From positions 1-44,944 of the forward strand of contig JADHUI010000021.1 in assembly GCA_016784605.1 (NCBI GenBank): a DNA stretch of 44,944 bases, in the 5' to 3' direction. The DNA is from Fidelibacterota bacterium (GTDB lineage: Bacteria; Fidelibacterota; Marinisomatia; Marinisomatales; UBA1611). Positions 1 through 8,672 of this stretch are shown here, piece after piece. Each line of letters starts with the position of its first letter. Position 1 is the first letter of the stretch. The position numbers and the translations under genes were made by a program. The notes under the pieces were generated by a model. That model was not told where the DNA came from. It did not search any database and was given only the letters and a program-made list of their open reading frames with translations.

Positions 1-2
1 AA

Positions 3-107
3 GACATATTTGAATACATAGAGGTATTTTATAATCGCCAAAGGCTTCATTCAGCCCTAGGCTACAAAACACCTATTGAATATGGAGAACTAACAAATGT
101 TGCTTAA
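3..107 (+). mobile_element. IS3-family transposase OrfB, C-terminal fragment cut by the window edge
   Basis: The open frame entering from the left edge reads 34 residues and contains [12 protein letters not shown] and TPIEY, the conserved C-terminal end of IS3-family OrfB (DDE integrase) transposases. It stops at TAA 105-107, about 30 bp before the element's terminal repeat, which is normal spacing for this family. The catalytic DDE residues and OrfA lie outside the window, so activity cannot be judged. The element sits inside a HAD phosphatase gene of the histidine operon. The family assignment is secure from the C-terminal motif; the subgroup is not. Confidence 0.9.
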
Positions 108-108
108 C

Positions 109-137
109 TTTGACTCAACTTTTTCGTATGAAGTCCA
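109..137 (+). repeat. Right terminal repeat of the IS3-family element
   Basis: The element ends in ...GAAGTCCA at 137, matching the TG...CA termini usual for IS3 elements. The 29 bp at 109-137 reappear exactly, inverted, at 43861-43889, which defines the terminus independently. A TTGACT hexamer at 110-115 faces outward and could act as a -35 box, as IS3-family right ends often do, but I see no good -10 at the right spacing in the flank. The repeat also supplies the ATG at 128 that opens the truncated downstream gene. Confidence 0.85.
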
Positions 138-583
138 GTGAGCAGCTATATGGATTTAAACCTTCTTCTATTCAAATAGATGGAATGTGGAAGAATGAAA
201 AACCGCATTTAAAAAGAAAAGATATTGAAACGATTTTACCCATATCTGGAATTGTAACAGGGCGAAATAAAACTGAAATGAAATTAGGATTTAAAATACT
301 CGGTTGGGAATTGCCAGATTCACGTGTTGCCATCTCTGATAATCCAAAATTAGATAAACCTAATCCCGAGAAGCTATTAAATATGGTTAGCAAAATGAGC
401 TGTCAATCACCCATCTATTTTGGCGATTCAATTGATGATTATTTACTCGTAAAAAACTTTAATGAACAATCAAAAACGCATATGGAGTTTTGTTGTGTTG
501 GGGAAAACAACCAAATCCCAGTGTGGAATTATAAGGTTAAAACCATTATGGACTTCTTCAAAACAGATGGAGCCAATTCATGA
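128..583 (+). pseudogene. HAD-superfamily phosphatase, 5'-truncated by IS3; possible histidinol-phosphatase
   Basis: What remains is a HAD subfamily IA C-terminal half: the motif II threonine in GIVTGR (about residue 44 from the ATG at 128), the motif III lysine in DKPNP (77), and motif IV GDSIDD (99-104). The nucleophile motif I (DxD) and most of the cap are missing, because the gene is joined to the IS3 right end at base 137. The first three codons are IS sequence. The layout resembles the HAD clade modelled as TIGR01548. It overlaps hisB by ATGA, and the HisB here has only the dehydratase domain, so the intact ancestor could have been the operon's histidinol-phosphate phosphatase (inference). 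Without motif I the product should be catalytically dead. Confidence 0.8.
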
Positions 584-1152
584 CAAATATTTCGCGTAAA
601 ACAAAAGAGACTGACATTCAACTTTCCTTAAATATTAGGGGGACCAAAGAAATATCCGTAGATACCGGAATAGGCTTTTTTGACCATATGCTTACAGCTT
701 TAGCTTTTTGGGGAAATTGGGATTTAAACCTTAAATGCAAGGGCGATCTATATATTGACACTCACCATACTGTTGAAGACATTGGCCTTTCTTTGGGAAA
801 AGCATTCTTTAAAGAGTGGTCTAAAAATAAAAATATTGAAAGAATCGCTTATGCCTTCTGTCCTTTAGATGAAGCGCTAACTCGTATCGTTGTGGATGTT
901 TGCAATCGTCCATATAATACATTCGAAGCAAAATTCAATGTTGAAAAAATCGGAAACTTTGAAACGGCAATGACAGAACATTTTTTCCATTCTTTTGCAC
1001 AAGAAGCGCGAATTACTCAACATATTCATATGCTCCACGGAAAGAATGCACACCATATTATTGAAACAATGTTTAAAGGACTTGGACTTGCTTTAAAACG
1101 GGCCTGTACGATTACAGGAGATAAAACTCAATCAACAAAAGGTGTTTTATGA
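580..1152 (+). CDS. hisB: Imidazoleglycerol-phosphate dehydratase
   Basis: Dehydrates imidazoleglycerol phosphate to imidazoleacetol phosphate in histidine synthesis; cytoplasmic. At 190 aa it is the monofunctional form, without the N-terminal phosphatase domain of enterobacterial HisB. Diagnostic metal-binding motifs are visible: GIGFFDHML (residues 30-38), DTHHTVED (60-67), and a second histidine cluster NAHHIIE near 155-161. The start ATG overlaps the stop of the truncated HAD gene (ATGA) and its own stop overlaps hisH the same way, which indicates translational coupling. Because the 5' end of the operon is interrupted by IS3, expression must come from read-through or a new promoter. Confidence 0.97.
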   Translation: MTNISRKTKETDIQLSLNIRGTKEISVDTGIGFFDHMLTALAFWGNWDLNLKCKGDLYIDTHHTVEDIGLSLGKAFFKEWSKNKNIERIAYAFCPLDEALTRIVVDVCNRPYNTFEAKFNVEKIGNFETAMTEHFFHSFAQEARITQHIHMLHGKNAHHIIETMFKGLGLALKRACTITGDKTQSTKGVL

Positions 1153-1745
1153 TTGGCGTTATTCAATATGGAATGGGAAACATTGGATCCGTTAAAAATG
1201 CTTTAGATCATTTAGGAATCCCAAATATAGTTACCGCTGATAAAAACCAACTATCATCCTGTGAAAGATTGATTTTACCTGGTGTTGGTGCCTTTGAGCC
1301 TGCAATGAATATTTTGACCGATTTGAAATTTGACGTATTTATTAAAGAATGGGCATTAAACGAGAAGCCTATTTTAGGAATCTGTTTAGGTATGCAGCTT
1401 TTATTAACGAGTAGCAAAGAAAATGGAACCACCAATGGACTCAATCTGATTCCTGGACAAGTAATGCCAATAAAGAATGCCCATCGTAAAATACATATCG
1501 GTTGGAATAAAGTTGAACCAACAATAGAAAATGCCATTATCCCTAAATCTGGATTTGCATATTTTGTTCATTCGTATGCGTGCCAACCAGAAAATAAATT
1601 GAACGTTATTGCAGAAACTAAGTACGGGAATTCTTTTCCATCCGCCATTCAAAAGAGGAATGTAACCGGTGTTCAGTTTCATCCTGAAAAATCCCAAGAT
1701 TTTGGTTTAAATATTTTAAGGAATTTTGCACATGCTTCCGTTTAA
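1149..1745 (+). CDS. hisH: Imidazole glycerol phosphate synthase, glutaminase subunit
   Basis: Class I glutamine amidotransferase of 198 aa that releases ammonia from glutamine and channels it to HisF. The nucleophile elbow GICLGMQ carries the catalytic cysteine (Cys79). The oxyanion-strand region LILPGVGAFEPAM (41-53) and the His/Glu pair in GVQFHPEKS near the C-terminus complete the triad. It overlaps hisB by 4 nt at its start and hisA by 14 nt at its end. HisF, its obligate partner, is encoded one gene downstream, so the full heterodimer is encoded here. Confidence 0.97.
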   Translation: MIGVIQYGMGNIGSVKNALDHLGIPNIVTADKNQLSSCERLILPGVGAFEPAMNILTDLKFDVFIKEWALNEKPILGICLGMQLLLTSSKENGTTNGLNLIPGQVMPIKNAHRKIHIGWNKVEPTIENAIIPKSGFAYFVHSYACQPENKLNVIAETKYGNSFPSAIQKRNVTGVQFHPEKSQDFGLNILRNFAHASV

Positions 1746-2454
1746 AATAATTCCAGCTATCGATTTAATTGATGGTAAATGCGTCCGGCTCATTCAAGGG
1801 GATTATGCTCAAAAAACTATTTATAATGATGACCCAAAATCGATTGCAAAACAATTTTTAGACGTAGGTTTTGACTTAGTTCATGTTGTGGACTTGGATG
1901 GTGCTAGGGATGGAGAACCAAAAAATCTACAATCTATTGAAGAGATTGCATCATGTGGCATCGCCGTAGAACTTGGTGGAGGGCTTCGGACTTTAGATCA
2001 TCTTACATCTGCAGTAAATGCAGGTGCTCAAGATTTGATTCTTGGGACAAAATTATTAAACATTGGACCAGTTATAGATGAATGGATAACGAAGTTTCCT
2101 GATAGATTAGTTGCAGGAATTGATGCTAAAAATGGATTTGTTGCTGTTGAAGGTTGGGAAGAAACATCTTCTGTTTCTGCAGTCGATCTAATTAAACGCC
2201 TGGGGAAAAAGGGGTTTATTCGGACAATTTATACGGATATTCAACGAGATGGTATGTTGACAGGACCAAACTTAGAACAATTAGAATTATTCGCTCAACA
2301 ATCTCCAATCCCTACCATTGCATCAGGTGGTGTTGGCTCCATATTGGATATTCATAACATTAAATCCATGTTTAATAAAAATGTAAGTGGTGTCATTTTA
2401 GGTAAAGCAATTTATGATGGGAAAATCACTTTGGATGAGTTAATCAAATGTTAG
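1732..2454 (+). CDS. hisA: ProFAR isomerase (phosphoribosylformimino-AICAR-P isomerase)
   Basis: TIM-barrel enzyme of 240 aa performing the Amadori rearrangement of ProFAR to PRFAR. The N-terminal strand IIPAIDLIDGKCVRL carries the first catalytic aspartate (Asp11), and YTDIQRDGM carries the second acidic site. I chose the ATG at 1732 because AAGGA lies just upstream and homologues begin at this strand; the TTG at 1726 would only add two residues. The gene starts inside the end of hisH and overlaps hisF by 7 nt. It is recognisably paralogous to the neighbouring hisF, as is usual. Confidence 0.97.
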   Translation: MLPFKIIPAIDLIDGKCVRLIQGDYAQKTIYNDDPKSIAKQFLDVGFDLVHVVDLDGARDGEPKNLQSIEEIASCGIAVELGGGLRTLDHLTSAVNAGAQDLILGTKLLNIGPVIDEWITKFPDRLVAGIDAKNGFVAVEGWEETSSVSAVDLIKRLGKKGFIRTIYTDIQRDGMLTGPNLEQLELFAQQSPIPTIASGGVGSILDIHNIKSMFNKNVSGVILGKAIYDGKITLDELIKC

Positions 2455-3200
2455 CCAAACGTATAATTCCATGTTTAGATGTAAAAGATGGTGAAGTTGT
2501 AAAAGGTGTAAATTTTCTAAATCTAAGATCAGAAGGCGATCCAATCGAGTTAGCGAAAAAATATAGTAAACAAGGTGCTGATGAATTAGTATTTTTAGAT
2601 ATTACTGCTACACTAGAATCCAGAAACAATGTTGTAGACTTAGTTCGAAAAGTTGCAAAAAATGTATTTATACCATTTACCGTTGGCGGTGGCGTTAGAT
2701 CTGTAAAAGATATTTCAGAATTATTAAGTGCTGGTGCGGATAAAGTATCCATTAATTCTTCTGCATTAAAAAACCCTAAATTGCTCAATGATGCTTCCAA
2801 TCGGTTTGGTTCTCAATGTATTGTTTTAGCCGTAGATGTAAAGCGAACTGAAGGATCTTGGAATGTTTATTCTCATGGTGGAAGCAAGTCTATAAACATC
2901 AATGCTATCGACTGGATTAAAGAAGCAGAAGATCGTGGTGTAGGTGAAATATTACTTACAAGTATGGATGCGGATGGTACGCAGGCTGGTGTTGATTTGG
3001 AAATAACAAAATTAATTAGCGACATGGTTTCAATCCCAGTTATTGCATCGGGTGGGATTGGAAAATTGGACCATTTTAAAGATGCATTTATCATTGGGGA
3101 GGCAGATGCGGTTCTTGCTGCTTCTGTTTTTCATAGAGATATATTTCCCGTACAAACAGTAAAAAAATACTTATTAAAAAACGGTATACAAGCCCGGTAA
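2448..3200 (+). CDS. hisF: Imidazole glycerol phosphate synthase, cyclase subunit
   Basis: TIM-barrel cyclase of 250 aa. With ammonia from HisH it converts PRFAR to imidazole glycerol phosphate and AICAR. Signature elements are IIPCLDVKDGEVVKG with catalytic Asp11, LDITATLESR, FTVGGGVRS, and LLTSMDADGTQAG with the second catalytic aspartate. It overlaps hisA by 7 nt and is followed 13 nt later by hisI. Length and motifs are normal for the family. Confidence 0.98.
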   Translation: MLAKRIIPCLDVKDGEVVKGVNFLNLRSEGDPIELAKKYSKQGADELVFLDITATLESRNNVVDLVRKVAKNVFIPFTVGGGVRSVKDISELLSAGADKVSINSSALKNPKLLNDASNRFGSQCIVLAVDVKRTEGSWNVYSHGGSKSININAIDWIKEAEDRGVGEILLTSMDADGTQAGVDLEITKLISDMVSIPVIASGGIGKLDHFKDAFIIGEADAVLAASVFHRDIFPVQTVKKYLLKNGIQAR

Positions 3201-3213
3201 AAAAAGGAAAATA

Positions 3214-3603
3214 ATGAAAGAAAAAGAAGAAGGTCTAAATCTCAATTTAGATTTTACAAAATTAAAACAGATTGCATCAATTGATGAAGATGTCATCCCT
3301 GTGGCTGTGCAAAATGCAGAGACAAATGAACTCATTATTGTGGCATATGCAAATAAGGTGGCGGTGGAATATACATTGAAAAAAAAGGTCGCAGCTTTTT
3401 GGAGTACATCTAGAAATGAGCTTTGGGTGAAAGGTGCCACATCTGGAGACACATTAGAGTTAGTGGATGTGCGAGTAAATTGTGACCAAAATTCTTTGGT
3501 ATATCGAGTGGTTCCCAAAAAAGTAAATGCCTGTCATACAAATAGGCCAACCTGTTATTATAGAAAAATTAAATCAAATCGAATGGAGTTTATTAATGAG
3601 TAA
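3214..3603 (+). CDS. hisI: Phosphoribosyl-AMP cyclohydrolase with atypical metal-site motif
   Basis: Opens the adenine ring of phosphoribosyl-AMP in histidine synthesis. At 129 aa there is no fused HisE pyrophosphatase domain, so HisE must be encoded elsewhere. Family landmarks are [35 protein letters not shown] and TCYYR. The three zinc cysteines are kept (Cys90, Cys107, Cys114). The usual DCDxD magnesium-binding triad reads N89-C90-D91-Q92-N93, so two of the three aspartates are asparagines. It could be a divergent HisI subfamily with altered metal binding. The stop overlaps argG by 8 nt. An AAGGAAA stretch precedes the start. Confidence 0.9.
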   Translation: MKEKEEGLNLNLDFTKLKQIASIDEDVIPVAVQNAETNELIIVAYANKVAVEYTLKKKVAAFWSTSRNELWVKGATSGDTLELVDVRVNCDQNSLVYRVVPKKVNACHTNRPTCYYRKIKSNRMEFINE

Positions 3604-4849
3604 AAAAGTAGTTCTCGCTTATAGTGGCGGATTAGATACATCCATAATTTTAAAATGGTTAGCAAATCAAGGATACGAAGTTATATGTTTCGTTGGAAAC
3701 GTGGGCCAAAAAGAAGATTTTGAAGCAGTAGAAAAAAAGGCGTTTGATACAGGTGCATCAAAGGTTTACACTGAAGATTTACGGAAAGAATTTGTTACCG
3801 ATTATATTTTCCCAGCTCTTAAAGGGAATGCACTTTATGAAGGGCAATATTTATTGGGTACTTCATTAGCTCGACCTATTTTGGCAAAAAAACAAATTGA
3901 AATTGCAAAAATTGAAGGTGCTGAATATGTGTCCCATGGCTCCACCGGAAAAGGGAATGACCAAGTACGATTTGAATTAGGGTATTATGCATTGAACCCT
4001 GATATTAAAGTAATTGCTCCCTGGAAGGACCCAGGTTTTTTAGCAGAATTTAAAGGCCGGACTGATATGATTAATTATGCGAAAAAATATGATATTGAAA
4101 TCACTGCATCCAAAAAACGTCCTTATAGCGAAGATGAAAATTTGATGCACATTAGCCATGAAGCTGGCATTCTTGAAGACCCATCTAAACGCCCAGACGA
4201 TGATGTGTTTACCATTTCAAATACATTAAAAAATGCGCCTGATTCAGAAACGCTCATTGAAATCGAATTTGAAAATGGTATTCCCATTTGTGTAAAAAAT
4301 ATGGATGATGGCACCGAAAAAACAGATTCATTAGAGTTGTTTAATTATTTGAATGAATTGGGCGGAAAAAATGGTATTGGTCAATTAGACATGGTTGAGA
4401 ATAGGTTCATCGGAATCAAATCTCGTGGAATTTATGAAACACCTGGCGGAGCCATTTTATGGTTGGCTCATCGGGACTTAGAAGGTATTGCGATGGATAA
4501 GGAAGTGATGCACATAAGAGATATGCTCATCCCAAAGTTTGCAGAATTGATATATAACGGATTTTGGTTTTCTCCAGAAATGGATTTCATTATGGCAGCA
4601 TTTAACAAGAGTCAGGAAGCGATTAATGGAAAAGTCAAAATTGCTTTGTATAAAGGGAATATAATCCCAGCAGGAAGGGAATCAGCAACTTCCTTATATG
4701 ACCAAGATTTATCCAGTATGGAAATTGAAGGTGGATTTAATGCTATAGATTCACAGGGGTTTATTAATATTAATGCTATTCGACTAAAGGCGCATCATTT
4801 GGTGCTCCATAAGAATAAGCCGTATAAATGGCGGAAAGATAATTCATGA
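3596..4849 (+). CDS. argG: Argininosuccinate synthase
   Basis: Condenses citrulline and aspartate using ATP, the penultimate step of arginine synthesis. The 417-aa product begins [12 protein letters not shown], the N-type ATP-pyrophosphatase loop (residues 5-16). [18 protein letters not shown] and the C-terminal region around [12 protein letters not shown] are also typical. An upstream in-frame ATG at 3527 would add 23 residues translated from inside hisI; I prefer the ATG at 3596 because the conserved protein starts there and it overlaps the hisI stop as coupled genes do. argH follows with an ATGA overlap. Confidence 0.97.
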   Translation: MSKKVVLAYSGGLDTSIILKWLANQGYEVICFVGNVGQKEDFEAVEKKAFDTGASKVYTEDLRKEFVTDYIFPALKGNALYEGQYLLGTSLARPILAKKQIEIAKIEGAEYVSHGSTGKGNDQVRFELGYYALNPDIKVIAPWKDPGFLAEFKGRTDMINYAKKYDIEITASKKRPYSEDENLMHISHEAGILEDPSKRPDDDVFTISNTLKNAPDSETLIEIEFENGIPICVKNMDDGTEKTDSLELFNYLNELGGKNGIGQLDMVENRFIGIKSRGIYETPGGAILWLAHRDLEGIAMDKEVMHIRDMLIPKFAELIYNGFWFSPEMDFIMAAFNKSQEAINGKVKIALYKGNIIPAGRESATSLYDQDLSSMEIEGGFNAIDSQGFININAIRLKAHHLVLHKNKPYKWRKDNS

Positions 4850-6033
4850 AAAAACTGTGGGATAAAGGGTATGACTTAAATAAAACGATTGAATCCTTTA
4901 CTGTAGGAAACGACCCATTCTTAGATAAACAATTGGTTTATTATGATTGTATTGGTTCTATTGCTCACGCGAAAATGTTGGGTAAAATGGATTTATTAAC
5001 CGACACAGAAGTAACTGATTTAGTACGAGAATTAAATCACATTATAGACCTTGATAAAAAGGGTCAATTTTCAATTGTACAAGAACAAGAAGATTGCCAT
5101 ACAGCTATTGAAATGTTTTTAACTAAGTCATTAGGTGATGTAGGTAAGAAAATTCACACAGCCCGCTCCAGAAATGACCAAGTATTATCGGCGTTGCGTT
5201 TGTTTTACAAGGACCAAATAAATAATTTGGAAAAGCAAATACAAGATTTGAAAATAGCCATTTCATCTTTTATTGAAAAATTTGGAATAATCCAATTCCC
5301 GGGATATACACATATGCAAAAAGCGATGCCATCTTCATTTCAAATGTGGGGTGGAGCATTTTCTGATTCCATGGAAGATAATCTTATTTTATTGAATGCC
5401 ATTAAAAATTTGGTTAATCAATCTCCTTTAGGAACCGCTGCTGGTTATGGTGTTCCTTTGGATATTGATCGAGAATATTCTGCAAATGAGTTAGGGTTTG
5501 CTCGCGTACAAGAAAATCCAATTTACACACAACATAGTCGCGGGAAATTTGAAATTTCTATTTTGCATGTATTAGCCCAAATCATGTTTGACTTGAATAA
5601 AATTGCTTCTGATCTAATATTATTTAGTATGTCTGAATTTGGCTACGTGGAATTACCGGACGAATTTTGCACCGGGAGTTCCATCATGCCCCAAAAGAAA
5701 AACCCAGATGTACTCGAGTTACTCCGAGCTAAATATCACGTAGTATCTTCATATGAGTTTCAGATTTCAAGAATTTCATCGGATCTTATTTCAGGTTATA
5801 ACAGAGACATCCAACTTACAAAAGAACCCGTACTGAATGGGTTTTCAACTACATCAGATAGTTTGGATATTGCTATATTGCTTTTTCATAATTTAAAAGT
5901 GAATGAACAAAAATGCACCTGCGCTATGACAGATGAATTATTCGCAACAGAAAAAGTGTATGAATTAGTTAAACAAGGTTTGCCTTTTCGTGATGCGTAT
6001 TTGAAAATAGCAAAATCGATCAATAAATCATGA
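4846..6033 (+). CDS. argH: Argininosuccinate lyase, C-terminally short
   Basis: Splits argininosuccinate into arginine and fumarate. The superfamily signature [12 protein letters not shown] is intact. [10 protein letters not shown], the catalytic loop [12 protein letters not shown] and the [10 protein letters not shown] region are also present. At 395 aa it is shorter than the common 440-460 aa, and the shortfall is at the C-terminal end after the LPFRDAYL helix. All catalytic segments lie before that point, so it is probably functional. It overlaps argG and proB by 4 nt each. Confidence 0.95.
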   Translation: MKKLWDKGYDLNKTIESFTVGNDPFLDKQLVYYDCIGSIAHAKMLGKMDLLTDTEVTDLVRELNHIIDLDKKGQFSIVQEQEDCHTAIEMFLTKSLGDVGKKIHTARSRNDQVLSALRLFYKDQINNLEKQIQDLKIAISSFIEKFGIIQFPGYTHMQKAMPSSFQMWGGAFSDSMEDNLILLNAIKNLVNQSPLGTAAGYGVPLDIDREYSANELGFARVQENPIYTQHSRGKFEISILHVLAQIMFDLNKIASDLILFSMSEFGYVELPDEFCTGSSIMPQKKNPDVLELLRAKYHVVSSYEFQISRISSDLISGYNRDIQLTKEPVLNGFSTTSDSLDIAILLFHNLKVNEQKCTCAMTDELFATEKVYELVKQGLPFRDAYLKIAKSINKS

Positions 6034-7157
6034 AGCGTAAAATTCCAAAATTAAAACGAATTGTTGTAAAGATTGGTAGTTCAAGTTTGTGTCATGAAAA
6101 TGGACAGATAGATCCTAAGCGAATTGAAACTATCGTAAATGAAGTTTCGTATCTTTTTAAAATAGGGATTCAAGTGGTACTTGTTTCCAGCGGAGCCGTG
6201 GCAGCCGGGAAACATTTATTAAATGAGAGTGGTACTTCAATCGAGAATAAGCAAGCAGCTGCAGCCATAGGCCAACCTGTTCTATTAGGAACATTTCAAC
6301 AATTTTTTAAAAATCATGATTTAACCATTGCTCAAGTTCTACTGACTCATGATGATTTACACAATCGGGCTAGATACTTAAGTGCCAGAAATACATTGGA
6401 TAATTTATTAGACCATAAAATAATTCCCATTGTTAACGAAAATGATACAGTCAGTACGGAAGAAATACAATTCAGTGACAATGATTTCCTAGGAGCTTTA
6501 TGCACTAATTTAGTTAATGCAGACTTATTTATAATTTTATCTAACATTGATGGAATTGGCAAACAAGATCCAATGGTTAATCCTGATACTGATATTTATA
6601 ATACTTTAAGTATTGAAGAAGTTGAGCAACTGAAAAAAGTGTTCCCAAAAAATATACTGAACCAATTGAGTCGTGGCGGTATTTTTACAAAATTAGAAGC
6701 ACCCATTATGGCCGCCCAATATGGAGTTCCTACTATAATTGCGAATAGTCATTCGGAATCAATTTTAAAAAGAATAATTAATAATGAAAATATCGGCACC
6801 TTAATTTTACCAATAGAGTCTAAATTAAATTCTAAAAAAGCTTTTATAGCACATGCATTAAAACCAAAAGCAAAATTGATTATTGATTCTGGTGCAGCAG
6901 ATGCAATACAAGTTAAAAAAGCAAGTTTATTACCATCTGGTATAATAAAAACAGAAGGGTCATTTTCACGAGGTGATGGTGTAGTATGTCTATTGCCTGA
7001 TGGGCAAGAAATTGCTCGAGGAATTGTAGAATATGACCAAGATGAAATAAATCTTATTCTTGGAAAACAATCATCTGAAATTGAATTTATTTTAGGATTT
7101 AAACATCATCGGGGAATTATTCATCGCGATAATATGGTTATCATAAAGGAGAAATAA
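6030..7157 (+). CDS. proB: Glutamate 5-kinase with PUA domain
   Basis: First enzyme of proline synthesis, phosphorylating glutamate. The amino-acid-kinase domain occupies roughly residues 1-260, with VVKIGSSSL near the N-terminus, VVLVSSGAVAAGK, the substrate loop VNENDTVST, and SNIDGI. A C-terminal PUA domain occupies about 285-370. The 375-aa length matches the full kinase-PUA form. It overlaps argH by 4 nt and leaves 1 nt before proA, whose ribosome site AAAGGAG sits in the proB stop region. The product acyl phosphate is passed to ProA. Confidence 0.97.
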   Translation: MKRKIPKLKRIVVKIGSSSLCHENGQIDPKRIETIVNEVSYLFKIGIQVVLVSSGAVAAGKHLLNESGTSIENKQAAAAIGQPVLLGTFQQFFKNHDLTIAQVLLTHDDLHNRARYLSARNTLDNLLDHKIIPIVNENDTVSTEEIQFSDNDFLGALCTNLVNADLFIILSNIDGIGKQDPMVNPDTDIYNTLSIEEVEQLKKVFPKNILNQLSRGGIFTKLEAPIMAAQYGVPTIIANSHSESILKRIINNENIGTLILPIESKLNSKKAFIAHALKPKAKLIIDSGAADAIQVKKASLLPSGIIKTEGSFSRGDGVVCLLPDGQEIARGIVEYDQDEINLILGKQSSEIEFILGFKHHRGIIHRDNMVIIKEK

Positions 7158-7158
7158 A

Positions 7159-8400
7159 ATGAGTATAAAGGAAATTGGTCTTAGAATAAAGTTAGCAAGC
7201 CGTATCTTGCCGACCATAACAACAAGACAAAAACAGACGGTATTAATAGAGTTGGCTGAAGCGATTCTTGCCAATAAAATATCTATAAAATCCGCCAATG
7301 AAACTGATTTAGTTGGCGCAGAAAAAAAGGGGTTGTCTCCAGCTATGATTGATCGGTTGCGATTAACCGATGAGCGAATATCGACCATGGCAGAGAGCGT
7401 AAAAGAAGTGGCTGGACTCAAAGACCCGGTGGGTGAGATTGCTGAAAATTATAAAAGGCCTAACGGGTTACGGGTGGAAAGACGGCGTATTCCTTTGGGC
7501 GTGATTGGCGTTATTTATGAATCTCGGCCCAATGTAACCATTGAAGCGGCAACTCTTTGTTTTTTTGCTGGAAATGGTCTTTTGCTCCGTGGCGGTTCAG
7601 AAGCATTCCATTCGAATATGGAACTTGTCCGAATAATGAAATCCGTTTTGAAAAACCATAACCTTGAAGATGTTGTTGATATTGTTCCTTCTACCGATAG
7701 AGCAAATGTAGATATAATGGCGAAAATGAATGATGAATTAGATGTAATTATCCCAAGAGGTGGAGAAGGACTGATTCGCCATATTTATTCAGTTGCTACG
7801 GTTCCAGTTATCGCCCATTATAAAGGGAATTGTCATTTATTTGTAGATGAAACGGCCAATATTGAAAAAGCTATTTCCATTGTTATGAATGGTAAAGTAC
7901 AGCGACCTGGAGTGTGTAATGCGTTGGAAACATTGCTCGTGCATGAAAAAGTGACTGATTCATTTTTACCAACCATGATTAACGAACTTCTATCTGCGGG
8001 TGTAGAAATTCGTGGTTGCGAAATAACACAGAAATATTCGGACGAAATTAAATTGGCAACAGATAAAGATTATGATACTGAATTTCTTGATTTAATTTTG
8101 GCTATAAAAGTAGTTGACTCTTTGGACAATGCCATTAATCATATTCATAATTTTACCAGCGACCACACTGAAGCCATTGTGAGTGAAGATCAAATTTCTA
8201 TTAATAAATTTATTCAATCTTTGGATAGTTCAGCCATTATAGTAAATGCTTCTACTCGATTTAATGATGGGGGTGAATTGGGTTTGGGGGCCGAAATCGG
8301 AATTAGTACTACAAAATTACATTCATTTGGGCCAATGGGTTTACGTGAATTAACGACAACAAAATTTGTCGTAATTGGTGAAGGACAGGTTAGAAGTTAA
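7159..8400 (+). CDS. proA: Glutamate-5-semialdehyde dehydrogenase (gamma-glutamyl phosphate reductase)
   Basis: NADPH-dependent reductase of 413 aa, in the aldehyde dehydrogenase superfamily, that takes the ProB product to glutamate semialdehyde. Family segments include GVIGVIYESRPNVT, LLRGGSEAFHSN, IIPRGGEGLI, the catalytic cysteine in QRPGVCNALE (about residue 253), and the C-terminal RFNDGGELGLGAEIGIST. It is the last gene of the operon that begins at the IS3 element. Convergent minus-strand genes follow immediately. Confidence 0.97.
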   Translation: MSIKEIGLRIKLASRILPTITTRQKQTVLIELAEAILANKISIKSANETDLVGAEKKGLSPAMIDRLRLTDERISTMAESVKEVAGLKDPVGEIAENYKRPNGLRVERRRIPLGVIGVIYESRPNVTIEAATLCFFAGNGLLLRGGSEAFHSNMELVRIMKSVLKNHNLEDVVDIVPSTDRANVDIMAKMNDELDVIIPRGGEGLIRHIYSVATVPVIAHYKGNCHLFVDETANIEKAISIVMNGKVQRPGVCNALETLLVHEKVTDSFLPTMINELLSAGVEIRGCEITQKYSDEIKLATDKDYDTEFLDLILAIKVVDSLDNAINHIHNFTSDHTEAIVSEDQISINKFIQSLDSSAIIVNASTRFNDGGELGLGAEIGISTTKLHSFGPMGLRELTTTKFVVIGEGQVRS

Positions 8401-8414
8401 ATAAAGGGTTCGCC

Positions 8415-8597
8415 TTAATCACGGCGATCAGTTGTATCTCTTCGAAGATTAAATCGACGATCTTTGTGTCCTCGGTTTTCTTTTACTCTTTTCTCCGTAA
8501 TGCCTTTAGAGACAGATGATTCTCTCCGATCAGACTCACGCTGTTCGTTACGTCGACGATCATTACCTCGACGATCTTCTTTTCGATTATTATTCAT
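8415..8597 (-). CDS. Small Arg/Asp-rich protein with repeated DRR motifs
   Basis: A 60-aa, extremely hydrophilic product built from repeats of the type DRR, SDRRE and KDRR. It contains no hydrophobic core, cysteine or signal peptide, so it is probably disordered, perhaps binding nucleic acid or another protein. AGGGAAAG-like sequence precedes the ATG. It lies between proA (convergent) and the TerB-like gene (same strand), with a hairpin terminator upstream that separates it from that gene. Low-complexity composition means the frame could be fortuitous, although start context and length support a real small gene. Confidence 0.55.
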   Translation of the reverse strand: MNNNRKEDRRGNDRRRNEQRESDRRESSVSKGITEKRVKENRGHKDRRFNLRRDTTDRRD

Positions 8598-8612
8598 TTA
8601 CTTTCCCTAGGC

Positions 8613-8641
8613 AAAGTAATAACCCCGGAAAAACCGGGGCT
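8613..8641 (-). terminator. Rho-independent terminator of the TerB-like gene
   Basis: On the minus strand a GC-rich stem CCCCGG/CCGGGG (8623-8628 with 8634-8639, extendable by a G-U and an A-T pair) closes a five-T loop. It is followed by TTATTACTTT. It lies about 30 bp past the stop of the gene at 8673-9104. The stem is strong; the U-tract is imperfect. Confidence 0.75.
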
Positions 8642-8672
8642 ATCAAGTGCATTTTATTCGCGTGAAAGGCGA

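Noticed and set aside
172-393. Open frame antisense to the HAD remnant
   Set aside because: No ribosome site, no recognisable protein; the plus frame carries clear HAD motifs.
3174-3518. Minus-strand frame across hisI
   Set aside because: hisI motifs prove the other strand; no start signal.
3527-3595. N-terminal extension of argG
   Set aside because: Those codons are the out-of-frame end of hisI; ArgG homologues begin at the ATP-loop strand.
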